A DNA stretch of 64,000 nt from contig JAAEPF010000055.1 in NCBI GenBank assembly GCA_024222295.1, positions 62,001 to 126,000 on the forward strand. Direction: 5' to 3'. Position numbers and translations under genes: made by a program. This document shows positions 36,283 to 44,790 of the stretch, piece after piece. Numbering within the stretch: position 1 is the stretch's first letter; the number at the start of each line of letters is the position of its first letter. Below the pieces are notes generated by a model. The model saw nothing but the letters and a program-made list of their open reading frames with translations, ran no database searches and was not told where the DNA came from. The stretch comes from Actinomycetes bacterium (GTDB taxonomy: Bacteria > Actinomycetota > Acidimicrobiia > Acidimicrobiales > Microtrichaceae).

Positions 36283-37380
36283 ATGCGCGCAGCGATCCTC
36301 AACGAACCCAACACCCCGCTCGAGCTGGCCGACGACGTGCAGCTCGACTCGCCCGGAGTCGGGCAGGTCAGAGTGAAGGTCGTCGCCTGCGGGATCTGCC
36401 ATTCCGACCTGTCGCTGATCAATGGCACGTTTCCGGTGTTCGGCCCCACGATTCCGGGCCACGAGGCCGCCGGTGTGGTCAGCGAAGTGGGCCCCGGTGT
36501 CGAGTCGGTGGCCGTCGGTGACCATGTGGTGTGCAGCCCCAACCCCGCTTGTGGGCGGTGTCGCGGGTGCCGCCGCGGCCGGCCGGGTGCCTGTGAGCGC
36601 ACCGGCGCCCTGATGACGTCCACGTTCGCGGACGGCACCACCAAGCTCTCGCGTGGGGGCGAGGTGGTTTACCGCGGCGTCGGGCTCGCCGCCTGGGCCG
36701 AAGAGGTGATCGTCGACGAGGAGGGCGCGATCCGCATCGCCCCCGAGCTTCCGCTGGACGTGGCATGCGTCATCGGTTGTGCCGTACAGACCGGAGTGGG
36801 TGCCGCCATCAACACGGCTGACATCGAACCGGGAGACGCGGTGCTGGTGGTCGGAGCGGGCGGGATCGGAGTGTCGATCGCGGCGGGAGCCTCGATCGCA
36901 GGAGCGTCGCATGTGATCGTGTCGGACCCCTCGGAGTCCCGACGCGAGCAGGCGATGGCCTTCGGTGCCACCGAGGTGATCGACCCCACCGACGCGGACG
37001 TAGTGGCGCGGGTCAATGAGTTGGTCCCTGGCGGGGTGGACGCCGCTTTCGACGCGGTGGGCTCCTCGGCCCTGCTGCAGAACTGCCTCGATGCGACGTG
37101 CGCGGGAGGCGAGACCGTCATGGTCGGTGCCGCTCCCGTCGACGACAACATGGTGGTCAACCCGGTCACGATGATGTTCAGCGAGAAGGGCCTGAAAGGC
37201 TCGCTGCTCGGGTCATCCAACTCGATTCGTGACATCCCCCGACTGGTGGACCTGTGGCAGGCGGGGCGGCTGCCGCTCGACGACATGGTCACTGCCCGCC
37301 GGCCGCTGGCAGAGATCAACGACGCCGTGGCGGATGCTGCGGCAGGCAAGGGCCTGCGCACGGTGCTCATGATGGACTGA
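36283..37380 (+). CDS. Zinc-dependent alcohol dehydrogenase (medium-chain, class III-like)
   Basis: The 365-residue NAD-dependent dehydrogenase has catalytic zinc ligands C36 (CGICHSD) and the GHE motif at H60/E61. A full set of structural zinc cysteines is present at C90, C93, C96 and C104. The nucleotide-binding motif is VVGAGGIGVSIAAG. It resembles the Zn-ADH group that includes mycothiol- or glutathione-dependent formaldehyde dehydrogenases; benzyl-alcohol-type enzymes are also similar. The substrate is undetermined. It appears to stand alone, with about 70 bp upstream to the ATPase gene and 115 bp downstream to the dsbB-like gene. Confidence 0.9.
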   Translation: MRAAILNEPNTPLELADDVQLDSPGVGQVRVKVVACGICHSDLSLINGTFPVFGPTIPGHEAAGVVSEVGPGVESVAVGDHVVCSPNPACGRCRGCRRGRPGACERTGALMTSTFADGTTKLSRGGEVVYRGVGLAAWAEEVIVDEEGAIRIAPELPLDVACVIGCAVQTGVGAAINTADIEPGDAVLVVGAGGIGVSIAAGASIAGASHVIVSDPSESRREQAMAFGATEVIDPTDADVVARVNELVPGGVDAAFDAVGSSALLQNCLDATCAGGETVMVGAAPVDDNMVVNPVTMMFSEKGLKGSLLGSSNSIRDIPRLVDLWQAGRLPLDDMVTARRPLAEINDAVADAAAGKGLRTVLMMD

Positions 37381-37495
37381 CCTCCTGACGCATTCGGCAC
37401 CCGTCATGGGCCAGGCTCCACTCGAGATGTCAGCCTGAGAGGGTGCTCGGCCGGTGGGCCGTGCTCGACCGCTACGCCGCTACAGTTCGCGCCCG

Positions 37496-38104
37496 ATGAT
37501 CGACTCGAAGATGATCACGTTCCTGTCGCTGCTCGCGCTGCTGTGCGTGGCGTTCCTGGCGTGCGTGCTCGTGCTGTCGGTCGTGTCGCTATTCAACCGT
37601 GGACTGCCCGAATCGGTGCGTCCCCTTCGCGAAGGCATGGCGCAGGCCGCGCTGCCGATGGCGTTTGCCGTGGCAACGATGACCACCGCCGGGAGTCTGT
37701 GGCTCTCCGAGGTCGAGAAGCTGCCGCCCTGCTACCTGTGCTGGTGGCAGCGCGGGTTCATGTATCCCCAGGTGCTGATCCTGGGCCTCGCCCTTCTCTG
37801 GCCGGCCGGGCGACGGGTCCTGATGCGGTGGATATCACTGCCGATGGTGATCGTGGGTGCCGGCATCTCCACGTACCACTACCTGGTGGAGCGATTCCCC
37901 GACAGCATCGAGACGGCTTGTTCGACCTCCACCCCTTGCTCGACCGTGTGGATCTGGAAGTACCACTTCCTGTCGATCCCCGGAATGGCGTGGGTGGCGT
38001 TCCTGACCATCGCGGCGCTGATCCTGCTGTACCGGCCGAAGGCAACCTCGGGTGAGCGTGTCGATAACATCGAAGAACCGATCGAAGCGGAGCTGACGAA
38101 ATGA
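37496..38104 (+). CDS. DsbB-like disulfide bond formation membrane protein
   Basis: The 202-residue protein has about five hydrophobic helices. The DsbB/BdbC quinone-linked cysteine pair is in LPPCYLCWWQR (CxxC), and a second periplasmic cysteine pair is in ETACSTSTPCST. An extra N-terminal transmembrane helix precedes the core. It would reoxidise an extracytoplasmic thiol oxidase using membrane quinones. The partner is very probably the anchored thioredoxin-like protein encoded next, whose ATG overlaps this stop by 4 bp. I chose the ATG at 37496. A TACAGT box ends 9 nt upstream of it. Confidence 0.85.
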   Translation: MIDSKMITFLSLLALLCVAFLACVLVLSVVSLFNRGLPESVRPLREGMAQAALPMAFAVATMTTAGSLWLSEVEKLPPCYLCWWQRGFMYPQVLILGLALLWPAGRRVLMRWISLPMVIVGAGISTYHYLVERFPDSIETACSTSTPCSTVWIWKYHFLSIPGMAWVAFLTIAALILLYRPKATSGERVDNIEEPIEAELTK

Positions 38105-38910
38105 CCACCACACGCAAGGGCTCGAGCCCGTACGAGACGCCGGCAGGCGCGTCATCAGGCGGCGACAACAAGATGGCCTGGATCATCGGTGGCGCGGTTG
38201 CCGTCGTGGTCGTCATCATCGGCCTGATCGTCATCTTGTCCGGCAACGGCGACAGCGGTGGTGACGCGGTGGCAGGCACAGGCGCCGCGGCGGCCAAGAA
38301 CGCCAAGCAGGAGACCGCACCGGTACAGATCAGCGGAGAAGACCTCCCCGTACTCTCCGAGTCGGGTCTCGTCCCCGCAGGTTCGGATCCGGCTGTGGGC
38401 ATGCCCGCTCCCAAGGTGGTCGGCCAGAGCTTCGACGAGTCCGTGGTCACCATCGACCCGGGCGACGGCACGCCGAAGATGCTCGTGTTCCTCGCATCGT
38501 GGTGTGGGCACTGCCAGGCCGAGGTCCCGGCCCTCCAGGACTGGATCGACTCCGGAGACGTCCCCGAGAACCTCGAGATCATCGGTGTGAGCACGATCGT
38601 CGACCAGAGCCGACCCAACTACCCGCCATCCAACTGGCTGGCGACCGAAGGTTGGACGCCGCAGGTGTTGCTCGACGACGACGCCAACAGCGTCGGTGCG
38701 ACCTACGGGCTTTCCGGCACGCCGTACTTCGTGATGATCGATGCCGATGGCAAGGTCTGGCAGCGCGGCTCGGGCGAGATCCCGGTGGCGAACTTCCAGA
38801 CCCTCGTCGACGAGCTCGCCACCGGACAGTCCCAGTCCAGCGGCGGCAGCGGTGAAGGCGGCGAGGAGGAGACGCCCGTCAGCCTCCCGGGCACCGAAGC
38901 CGAGGGCTGA
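38101..38910 (+). CDS. Membrane-anchored thioredoxin-like protein (TlpA/DsbE-type)
   Basis: The 269-residue protein has a short cytoplasmic N-terminus, one transmembrane helix at about 25-47, and a low-complexity linker. An extracytoplasmic thioredoxin fold follows, with active-site C135-GH-C138 in FLASWCGHCQAE. The cis-Pro loop is in GLSGTPYFVMIDADGKVW. The C-terminus is a Gly/Ser/Glu-rich tail. Coupling to the DsbB-like gene (ATGA overlap) suggests the two form an oxidative folding pair outside the membrane rather than a reductase for cytochrome maturation, though the TlpA-like fold leaves both options open. Confidence 0.87.
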   Translation: MTTTRKGSSPYETPAGASSGGDNKMAWIIGGAVAVVVVIIGLIVILSGNGDSGGDAVAGTGAAAAKNAKQETAPVQISGEDLPVLSESGLVPAGSDPAVGMPAPKVVGQSFDESVVTIDPGDGTPKMLVFLASWCGHCQAEVPALQDWIDSGDVPENLEIIGVSTIVDQSRPNYPPSNWLATEGWTPQVLLDDDANSVGATYGLSGTPYFVMIDADGKVWQRGSGEIPVANFQTLVDELATGQSQSSGGSGEGGEEETPVSLPGTEAEG

Positions 38911-38914
38911 GCGC

Positions 38915-38935
38915 CTTCGGCCCGCCCGGCCGAGG
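38915..38935. terminator. GC-rich hairpin between convergent genes
   Basis: CTTCGGCC-N5-GGCCGAGG forms an 8-bp stem (one G-T pair) in the 34-bp gap between the thioredoxin and quinone oxidoreductase stops. There is no U tract, so termination is inferred from position. Confidence 0.4.
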
Positions 38936-38944
38936 TCTCGGGGA

Positions 38945-39916
38945 TCAGGGCACGAGGCAGAGCTTGCCGGTGACCTTGCGGTCCAGCAGGTCGCGCATGG
39001 CGGTTCCAGCCTGATCGAGCGGAATCGTGTCCGGCTCGACCGGCTTCAGGGTGTCGTTGCCGATGGCTTCGAGGACCTCCGCCATCATCTCGGCGTTGTC
39101 CGCCGGGTTGGCCATCGCCCACAGACCCCAGTCGACTCCGATCACCGACCGGTTGCGCAACAGGACCTGGTTGGCCGGAAGGCTGGGGATGTCGCCCGAG
39201 GCGAAGCCGATGATGATGAGGCGCCCGAACTCGCCAAGTGCCCGCAGGGCAGCCTCGGCATGGGGGCCGCCGACGGGATCGACCGCGATGTCGGCCCCGC
39301 CGCCGGTGATCTCGCGCACGCGGTCCTTCACATCCTCCTCGGAGTAGTCGATCACCTCATGCGCGCCACGCCGGATGCACAGCTCCAGCTTCTCGCGGGT
39401 CGATGCGACCGCGATCGTGTTGAGCTCGAGTGCCCGCCCGACATCCAGCATCGCAAGCCCGACACCGCCCGCAGCACCGAGCACCACCATCCACTCGCCC
39501 GCTCTCGCGATGGTTCGCCGCCTGAGGCTGAACCAGGCCGTCGCATAGGACTGCCCGAGGGTGGCTGCCTGCTCGAAACTCACGGAATCAGGCACCGCGA
39601 GTAGCTGTTCGGGCCGCAGGTTGGCTTCGTCGACGAAGCCACCAAGTCCGACACTGGCCATGACGCGCTGGCCGGGTTCCCAGCCGTCGACGTCCGCGCC
39701 GACTTCGGTGACCTCACCCGCCAGCTCCGAGCCCGGAGTGAAGGGCACCGGGGGCACCATCTGGTAGCGGCCCTGCACGAACAGGCCGTCTACGTAGTTG
39801 ACCCCCGCCGCAGCTACCCGCACGCGCACCCGGTCACCGGCCAGGGGAGGGGATTCACGCTCCTCGACCTCGACCGTCTCCGGTTCTCCGAGTTCCCGAC
39901 ATACCACTGCTCGCAT
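38945..39916 (-). CDS. Zinc-independent quinone oxidoreductase (medium-chain dehydrogenase family)
   Basis: The 323-residue NADPH-dependent protein resembles quinone oxidoreductase QorA/zeta-crystallin. It has FTPGSELAGEVTEVGADVDG, the nucleotide motif VVLGAAGGVGLAML, and EVIDYSEEDVKDRV after the cofactor site. No zinc ligands are present. Members reduce quinones or act as enoyl reductases on small molecules. It is too short and lacks features to be crotonyl-CoA carboxylase/reductase. ATG at 39916 lies 7 nt after a TAGGGT box on the minus strand, suggesting a leaderless transcript. It is divergent from the malyl-CoA-lyase-like genes. Confidence 0.88.
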   Translation of the reverse strand: MRAVVCRELGEPETVEVEERESPPLAGDRVRVRVAAAGVNYVDGLFVQGRYQMVPPVPFTPGSELAGEVTEVGADVDGWEPGQRVMASVGLGGFVDEANLRPEQLLAVPDSVSFEQAATLGQSYATAWFSLRRRTIARAGEWMVVLGAAGGVGLAMLDVGRALELNTIAVASTREKLELCIRRGAHEVIDYSEEDVKDRVREITGGGADIAVDPVGGPHAEAALRALGEFGRLIIIGFASGDIPSLPANQVLLRNRSVIGVDWGLWAMANPADNAEMMAEVLEAIGNDTLKPVEPDTIPLDQAGTAMRDLLDRKVTGKLCLVP

Positions 39917-39923
39917 GCAGGCG

Positions 39924-39929
39924 ACCCTA
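39924..39929 (-). promoter_or_regulatory. Leaderless -10 box (TAGGGT) for the quinone oxidoreductase
   Basis: On the minus strand TAGGGT ends 7 nt before the ATG at 39916. Confidence 0.4.
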
Positions 39930-40092
39930 CCCGTCGCTCGGTACCGCGGTCCGCGAACCGTTGCGGCGCGCGCCGGCTCTGTTCGGATCCGCGTGCCGCG
40001 GCGGGTGGGTGCCGTGAGTTGGCCGGGCGGCCAAGTCCACTCTACGGTCGGGCGAGGTCGCCAAATGCCCGACGACACGCCCAGGAGGCACC

Positions 40093-41154
40093 GTGCGCAG
40101 CCCCAAGGACTTCTTCGCCCCGCTCGCAGCAGGAGCACCCGAGCCGCTCCGCGAAATCCCTGTCCGCCCGTCGCGGATGATCCACTTCTTCCCACCCCAC
40201 CTCGACAAGGTGACCGCCAAGCTGCCTGACATGGCAGGAAAGGTCGACATCCTGCTGGGCAACCTCGAGGACGCCATCCCGATGGAGTCCAAGCAGGAGG
40301 CCCGCGACGGCCTGGTGCGGGTAGGCAGGGAGATGGACCTGGGCGACACCCAGCTGTGGACCCGCGTCAACAGCCTTGATTCGCCATGGGTGCTCGATGA
40401 CCTGACCACTCTGGTCACCGAGATCGGCGACCGCCTCGACGTGATCATGGTCCCCAAGGTAGAGGGCCCCGAGGACATCCACTACGTGGACCGCCTGCTC
40501 GCGCAGCTCGAGGCCAAGGCCGGCCTCACGAAGCCACTGATGGTGCACGCCATCCTCGAGACCGCGCGGGGCGTGGCCAACGTGGAGGAGATATGCCTCG
40601 CGTCGCCGCGCATGCAGGGCCTCAGCCTCGGCCCGGCCGACCTCGCTGCGGACCGTCGCATGAAGACCACCCGCGTGGGTGGCGGTCATCCGGGCTACCT
40701 GGTCCGCGACGACCCGCCCGATGGCGACGACGGCCCGGCCTACGGCGCCGATCGCAACTCCTACCAGCAGGATCTCTGGCACTACACGATCGCCCGCATG
40801 GTCGACGCCTGCGCAATGGCGGGGATCCTGCCGTTCTACGGGCCGTTCGGCGACATCAAGGACACGGTCGCCTGCGAGGACCAGTTCCGCAACGCGTACC
40901 TGCTGGGCTGTGTCGGCGCTTGGTCGCTGCACCCCGTGCAGATCGACATCGCCAAGCGCGTGTTCAGCCCCGACGCCGGCGATGTTGCCCACGCCCAGCA
41001 GGTCATCGAGGCCATGGGCGACGGCACCGGTGCCATCATGCTCAACGGCAAGATGGAGGACGACGCCTCCGTGAAGCAGTGCAAGGTGGTGGTCAACCTC
41101 GCGAAGGAGCTGGCCGCCAACGACCCCGAACTCGCCTCCCTCTACGGCTTCTGA
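40093..41154 (+). CDS. HpcH/HpaI aldolase family lyase, malyl-CoA/beta-methylmalyl-CoA lyase-like
   Basis: The 353-residue protein is of the CitE/malyl-CoA lyase group. It contains [10 protein letters not shown] near the N-terminus, [14 protein letters not shown] with the acidic metal-binding region, [18 protein letters not shown] with a catalytic glutamate, and [19 protein letters not shown]. Its length and the long insertion around residues 195-225 ([17 protein letters not shown]) resemble Mcl1-type beta-methylmalyl/malyl-CoA lyases, which split these CoA esters to glyoxylate and propionyl- or acetyl-CoA. GTG at 40093 has a strong AGGAGG site 4 nt upstream. A related lyase gene follows 9 bp later. 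Confidence 0.8.
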   Translation: MRSPKDFFAPLAAGAPEPLREIPVRPSRMIHFFPPHLDKVTAKLPDMAGKVDILLGNLEDAIPMESKQEARDGLVRVGREMDLGDTQLWTRVNSLDSPWVLDDLTTLVTEIGDRLDVIMVPKVEGPEDIHYVDRLLAQLEAKAGLTKPLMVHAILETARGVANVEEICLASPRMQGLSLGPADLAADRRMKTTRVGGGHPGYLVRDDPPDGDDGPAYGADRNSYQQDLWHYTIARMVDACAMAGILPFYGPFGDIKDTVACEDQFRNAYLLGCVGAWSLHPVQIDIAKRVFSPDAGDVAHAQQVIEAMGDGTGAIMLNGKMEDDASVKQCKVVVNLAKELAANDPELASLYGF

Positions 41155-41163
41155 GGAGTGAAG

Positions 41164-42042
41164 ATGAGTGACAGCAACGACTATCGTCCGCGGCGCACGG
41201 CGCTCTACATGCCGGGCGCCAACGACAAGGCACTCGAGAAGGCCAAGGGCCTGGCTTGCGATGCGATCATCTTCGACACCGAGGACTCCGTCGCCCCGGA
41301 CATGAAGGCGGAGGCCCGCGCCAAGGTGGCGGCTGCAGTCTCGTCGGGTGAGTACGGCAACCGTGAGCTCACGATCCGTGTCAACAGTCTCGAGACCGAG
41401 TGGGCGGAGGACGACCTCCGCTCGGCTGCCGAGGCCGGCCCGGCCGGCATCGTGGTGCCGAAGGTCAACTCGGCCGCCGATGTGGCGACCGTGGAGCGCA
41501 TCATCGAATCCGCCGGCGTGGCCGACCACACCCGCCTGTGGGCGATGCTCGAGACGCCCGCCGCGATCGAGAACGCGGTCGAGGTCGCCACCAGTTCCGA
41601 GCGCCTGGAAGTGCTGGTCATGGGCACCAACGACATGGCCAAGGAGTTGCGGGCGGCACTCGTGCCGGGCCGCGGCCCCCTGCTCTGGGGCCTTGCCCGC
41701 TGCGTCAACGCAGCCCGTTACGCCGACAAGGTCATCCTCGACGGCGTCTACAACGACGTGCGCAACCCAGACGGGTTTGCCGCGGAGTGCGAGCAGGGGG
41801 CGGAGATGGGCTTCGACGGCAAGACGATCATCCACCCCTCACAGGTCGAGCCCTGCAACGAGGCGTTTGCTCCCGGTGAGGACGAAGTGGAGTACTCGCG
41901 GCGCGTCATAGAGGCCTTCGAGGCCGGCGTTGCCGAGGGCAAGGGTGTCGTGACCGTCGACGGCAAGATGATCGAGAACCTGCACGTCGACAACGCGCGC
42001 CGCGCCATCGCGGTCGCCGACGCCATCGCCGCCCTCGGCTGA
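41164..42042 (+). CDS. CitE-like CoA-ester lyase (second HpcH/HpaI paralogue)
   Basis: The 292-residue protein is of the same superfamily as its upstream neighbour but shorter. It has RRTALYMPGANDKALEKAK, IIFDTEDSVAPDMKAEAR (acidic ligand), AMLETPAAIENAVEVA and a GKTIIHPSQVEPCNEAF end region. It resembles CitE-like proteins such as Rv2498c and CLYBL, (S)-citramalyl-CoA/malyl-CoA lyases or thioesterases. ATG at 41164 is preceded by GAGGAG at 5-nt spacing, which is why I prefer it over the GTG at 41158. A division of labour with the upstream lyase, as for Mcl1 and Mcl2 of the ethylmalonyl-CoA pathway, is plausible (inference). Confidence 0.83.
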   Translation: MSDSNDYRPRRTALYMPGANDKALEKAKGLACDAIIFDTEDSVAPDMKAEARAKVAAAVSSGEYGNRELTIRVNSLETEWAEDDLRSAAEAGPAGIVVPKVNSAADVATVERIIESAGVADHTRLWAMLETPAAIENAVEVATSSERLEVLVMGTNDMAKELRAALVPGRGPLLWGLARCVNAARYADKVILDGVYNDVRNPDGFAAECEQGAEMGFDGKTIIHPSQVEPCNEAFAPGEDEVEYSRRVIEAFEAGVAEGKGVVTVDGKMIENLHVDNARRAIAVADAIAALG

Positions 42043-42119
42043 TCGCTCGTCGAAGGCCACTCCTGCGTCGGTGAGTCGCTCGGACCTGTGTGCCTGCAGG
42101 CCGTACTGCCGGCGCGCCG

Positions 42120-42551
42120 TCACAGGTTTCTGAGAATCGCGAAGAGCACGAACAGCACGGCGGCGGCCACGAAGAAGTGCCGCGCCATGATCGACATGGG
42201 CTGATCCGTCGGACCGAAGGACCGGCGGATCATCGCGGCCAGGCCCACCACGTACACCGTGGCGAACGGATGCTCCGCGATGGTGGTGCCCAGGTCCCCC
42301 CGCAGCAGCGCCACGGTTGCATGCGTCATGCCGCAGAACGGGCAGAGCAGGCCGGTGGCGGACCGGAAGGGGCACTCGCCGCCGGCGTCGTACAGGTGCG
42401 AGGCGACTCCCGGCACCCATGCCACGACCGCGGTGGCACCGGCGGCGGATGCGAGCAATCCCCGCGTGATCCATCGCGTGGGGTCCGGGGCCGGGCCGGC
42501 CGGGAGCGACGGAGGAGCAGGCCGCCCGGCGGCCTGCTCGCTCAGAACCAC
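42120..42551 (-). CDS. DUF2752 family membrane protein
   Basis: The protein of about 143 residues has the DUF2752 signature ECPFRSATGLLCPFCGMTHA followed by TVALLRGDL, and about three transmembrane helices. The CPxCGMT motif, with two cysteines and a glycine before a helix, is conserved across the family. Its role is unknown. A second member is at 51329. The start is uncertain: GTG at 42551 overlaps the end of the upstream TM2-domain gene by 10 bp, which suggests co-expression. The region from 42043 to 42119 contains no gene. Confidence 0.7.
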   Translation of the reverse strand: MVLSEQAAGRPAPPSLPAGPAPDPTRWITRGLLASAAGATAVVAWVPGVASHLYDAGGECPFRSATGLLCPFCGMTHATVALLRGDLGTTIAEHPFATVYVVGLAAMIRRSFGPTDQPMSIMARHFFVAAAVLFVLFAILRNL

Positions 42552-43093
42552 TCCTTGGCCTGCCTCACGTAGATCTCCTGGAACTCCGCATCCGACTTGC
42601 CCAGGATGATCACGCCTTCGACGATCCCGATGACTCCGGTTCCGGCCAGCAGCAGCCACGGGAAGAGCAGGAAGAAGCCACAACAGAACGAGACCAGGGT
42701 CACCAGCAGCAGAATCACTCCGGCATTCGTGCGGCCGAGGTAGAACTTGTGCACGCCGAGGGATCCCAGCAGGATCGCCAGGATGCCCGCCGTGGTCCGG
42801 TCCTTCTGTGCACTTCCGGCGGCAGCCGGGCCGATCAGGGACGATCCGCAATTGAGGCACACCGCCTGTCCCGGTGTCGTCCGTGTGGCGCATACCGAGC
42901 AGTAGTTGTCGGCCGCATTGCGGGCGAATCCGCACGACGTGCAGATCGCCGCCTGGGGTTGCATCGGCTGGGCACAGTTGGAGCAGAAGCCGCCCGAGAG
43001 GTTCGGCGCCGCTGTGGGCGGGGCCTGCTCGGGCGGATACCACTTGCCGTCGCTTGCCTGCCACCAGCTCGGATCTCGTTGATAGTCGCTCAT
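42542..43093 (-). CDS. Zinc-ribbon / TM2-domain membrane protein
   Basis: The 183-residue protein begins with the actinobacterial DUF2510-like motif WWQASDGKWYPPE. Four CxxC knuckles follow at residues 36-81 (CSNC, CTSC, CSVC, CLNC), forming two zinc ribbons. After a linker comes a TM2 domain with two helices, GILAILLGSLGVHKFYLGRT and a second helix near 145-165. The zinc part would lie in the cytoplasm. The family function is not established. Its end overlaps the DUF2752 gene. Confidence 0.8.
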   Translation of the reverse strand: MSDYQRDPSWWQASDGKWYPPEQAPPTAAPNLSGGFCSNCAQPMQPQAAICTSCGFARNAADNYCSVCATRTTPGQAVCLNCGSSLIGPAAAGSAQKDRTTAGILAILLGSLGVHKFYLGRTNAGVILLLVTLVSFCCGFFLLFPWLLLAGTGVIGIVEGVIILGKSDAEFQEIYVRQAKEWF

Positions 43094-43180
43094 GCGTGCG
43101 TGCTCCTCCCCGATCCACCCTAGGGGCCGATCGGAGCGCGGGAGCGCTCCCCGGTGAGCTTCAGCGAATGTGGTCGGGGA

Positions 43181-44779
43181 TCAGCGACCGGCGACGAGCT
43201 GGCGGGCTATCACCTTCAGGCACAGCGTCTCGTCCGCGCCCTCGAAGATCGACAGCACGCGGGCGTCGACGAATAGGCGGCTGACCGTGTACTCCTCGGC
43301 GTAGCCCATGCCGCCGTGGATCTGCATCGCTTCGCGGGTGACCCACTCGGCGGCCTTGCACACGTAGGCCTTGATCATCGAGGCCTCGAGGGTGCCCTCT
43401 CCCTTGGCCATCATCTTGGCCACCTCGTAGGAGAACTGGCGCGAACCCTGGATGGTGGCCGCCATGCGGCCGAGCTTTGCCCGCGTCAGCTGGTAGTCGC
43501 CGATCGGCTGACCGAAGACCTTGCGCTCCTCGGCGTATGTGCGGGCCTCCTCCAGGGCCGACTGCATCACGCCGACGGCCCTTGCCGCCGTCTGGAGGCG
43601 TCCGTTCTCGAAACCCGCCATCTGGTAGTAGAAGCCCTTGCCCTTGCCTCCCTCGAGGCCGATCAGGTTCTCCTCGGGCACGAACCAGTTGTCGAACGCC
43701 ACCTCATAGGAGTGCATGCCGCGGTAGCCGAGGGTGTCGATCGGTCGGCCTTCCATCTTGCCCCCACCGTGGTCATTGTCCTGGGTGATCTGGAAGCCGT
43801 GTCCGTCACCGCGCTCCTTGGGCACGATGAACATCGACAGCCCCTTGTGGCCAATGCTGCGGTCGGGGTCGGTGCGGGCCAGGAGCATGAGCACGTCGGC
43901 CCGGGCGCCGAACGTGCACCAGGTCTTCACGCCGTTGACCAGGTAGCCGCCTTCGGTGGGGGTCGCGGCGACCGTTACGCCGGCCACGTCGGATCCGTAG
44001 TCGGGTTCGGTGACCGCCACGGCGTTCATGACCTCGGCGGTGGCGAGGCGGGGGAGCCATTCCTTCTTCTGCTCCTCGGTGCCGCCCGCCTCCAGGGCCC
44101 GGGCGAGGATCTCGGGGCGGGTGATCAGCGATCCGCCGGCGCCCAGGCTCCCGCGGCTCAGCTCCTCGGTGGCAACGACCATGGCGATGTAGTCGGACTC
44201 GCCGCCGGAGGCGAAGCCGCCGTACTCCTCACCGATCGACAGGCCGAAGGCACCCATCTCAGCGAGGCCGGTGATGATGTCCTCGGGGATGTCGTCGTTC
44301 TCGCGGTGGATGTGCTCCGCGATCGGCATCAGCTTCTCCTCGGCGAAGCGCCGGAAGGTGTCCTGCACCATCTCGAAGTCGTCATCGAGGCCACGGCTGC
44401 CGTCGATGTCGGCCAGCGAGGCCAAGTATGCCGGGTCGCGGTATGTGGCGGTGAAGGCGCGGGCGTCGTCGAGGGCCCCCGGCTGCACGCCCCATTCGTC
44501 CTCGCGGCCGTAGAGCTTGGAAGCCAGGTCTGCGATCACATCGGCCGCGAACGCGCAGGTGACAGCGGCTTCCTGCTCTCCCTTCGAGCCGTACTCGAGC
44601 AGGCCGCGTGCCGCCATCACGGCGGCCGCAGCGTGCGCCGTGTCGTAGGCCAGGACCTGGTTGTCGTCGATACCGGACTCGGCGAGCTGATCGATGGCCG
44701 AGTCGACGACTGCCTGTGCCGTCTCCAGGGCACCACGGGCAGCGTCGAGGTCTGCGGGAGTGACAGGGGAGGTGCTCAT
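43181..44779 (-). CDS. mcd: Acyl-CoA dehydrogenase, methylsuccinyl-CoA dehydrogenase (Mcd)-like
   Basis: The 532-residue flavoprotein has an N-terminal extension of about 130 residues before the acyl-CoA dehydrogenase core, a length feature of methylsuccinyl-CoA dehydrogenase. Core motifs are AVTEPDYGSDVAGV, TWCTFGARADVLMLLARTDP and PIDTLGYRGMHSYEVAFDNW (close to the Mcd stretch with LGYRGMKEYELGFD, from memory). The catalytic base is probably E513 in IFEGADE. Mcd oxidises (2S)-methylsuccinyl-CoA to mesaconyl-CoA in the ethylmalonyl-CoA pathway. The start ATG lies 11 bp after the GGDEF-EAL gene, so the two are probably one operon. Other long-form acyl-CoA dehydrogenases remain possible. Confidence 0.75.
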   Translation of the reverse strand: MSTSPVTPADLDAARGALETAQAVVDSAIDQLAESGIDDNQVLAYDTAHAAAAVMAARGLLEYGSKGEQEAAVTCAFAADVIADLASKLYGREDEWGVQPGALDDARAFTATYRDPAYLASLADIDGSRGLDDDFEMVQDTFRRFAEEKLMPIAEHIHRENDDIPEDIITGLAEMGAFGLSIGEEYGGFASGGESDYIAMVVATEELSRGSLGAGGSLITRPEILARALEAGGTEEQKKEWLPRLATAEVMNAVAVTEPDYGSDVAGVTVAATPTEGGYLVNGVKTWCTFGARADVLMLLARTDPDRSIGHKGLSMFIVPKERGDGHGFQITQDNDHGGGKMEGRPIDTLGYRGMHSYEVAFDNWFVPEENLIGLEGGKGKGFYYQMAGFENGRLQTAARAVGVMQSALEEARTYAEERKVFGQPIGDYQLTRAKLGRMAATIQGSRQFSYEVAKMMAKGEGTLEASMIKAYVCKAAEWVTREAMQIHGGMGYAEEYTVSRLFVDARVLSIFEGADETLCLKVIARQLVAGR

Positions 44780-44790
44780 GGGCACCGAGA

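Noticed and set aside
38945-39916. Crotonyl-CoA carboxylase/reductase for the suggested ethylmalonyl-CoA cluster
   Set aside because: The protein is about 100 residues too short and matches the ordinary quinone oxidoreductase group.
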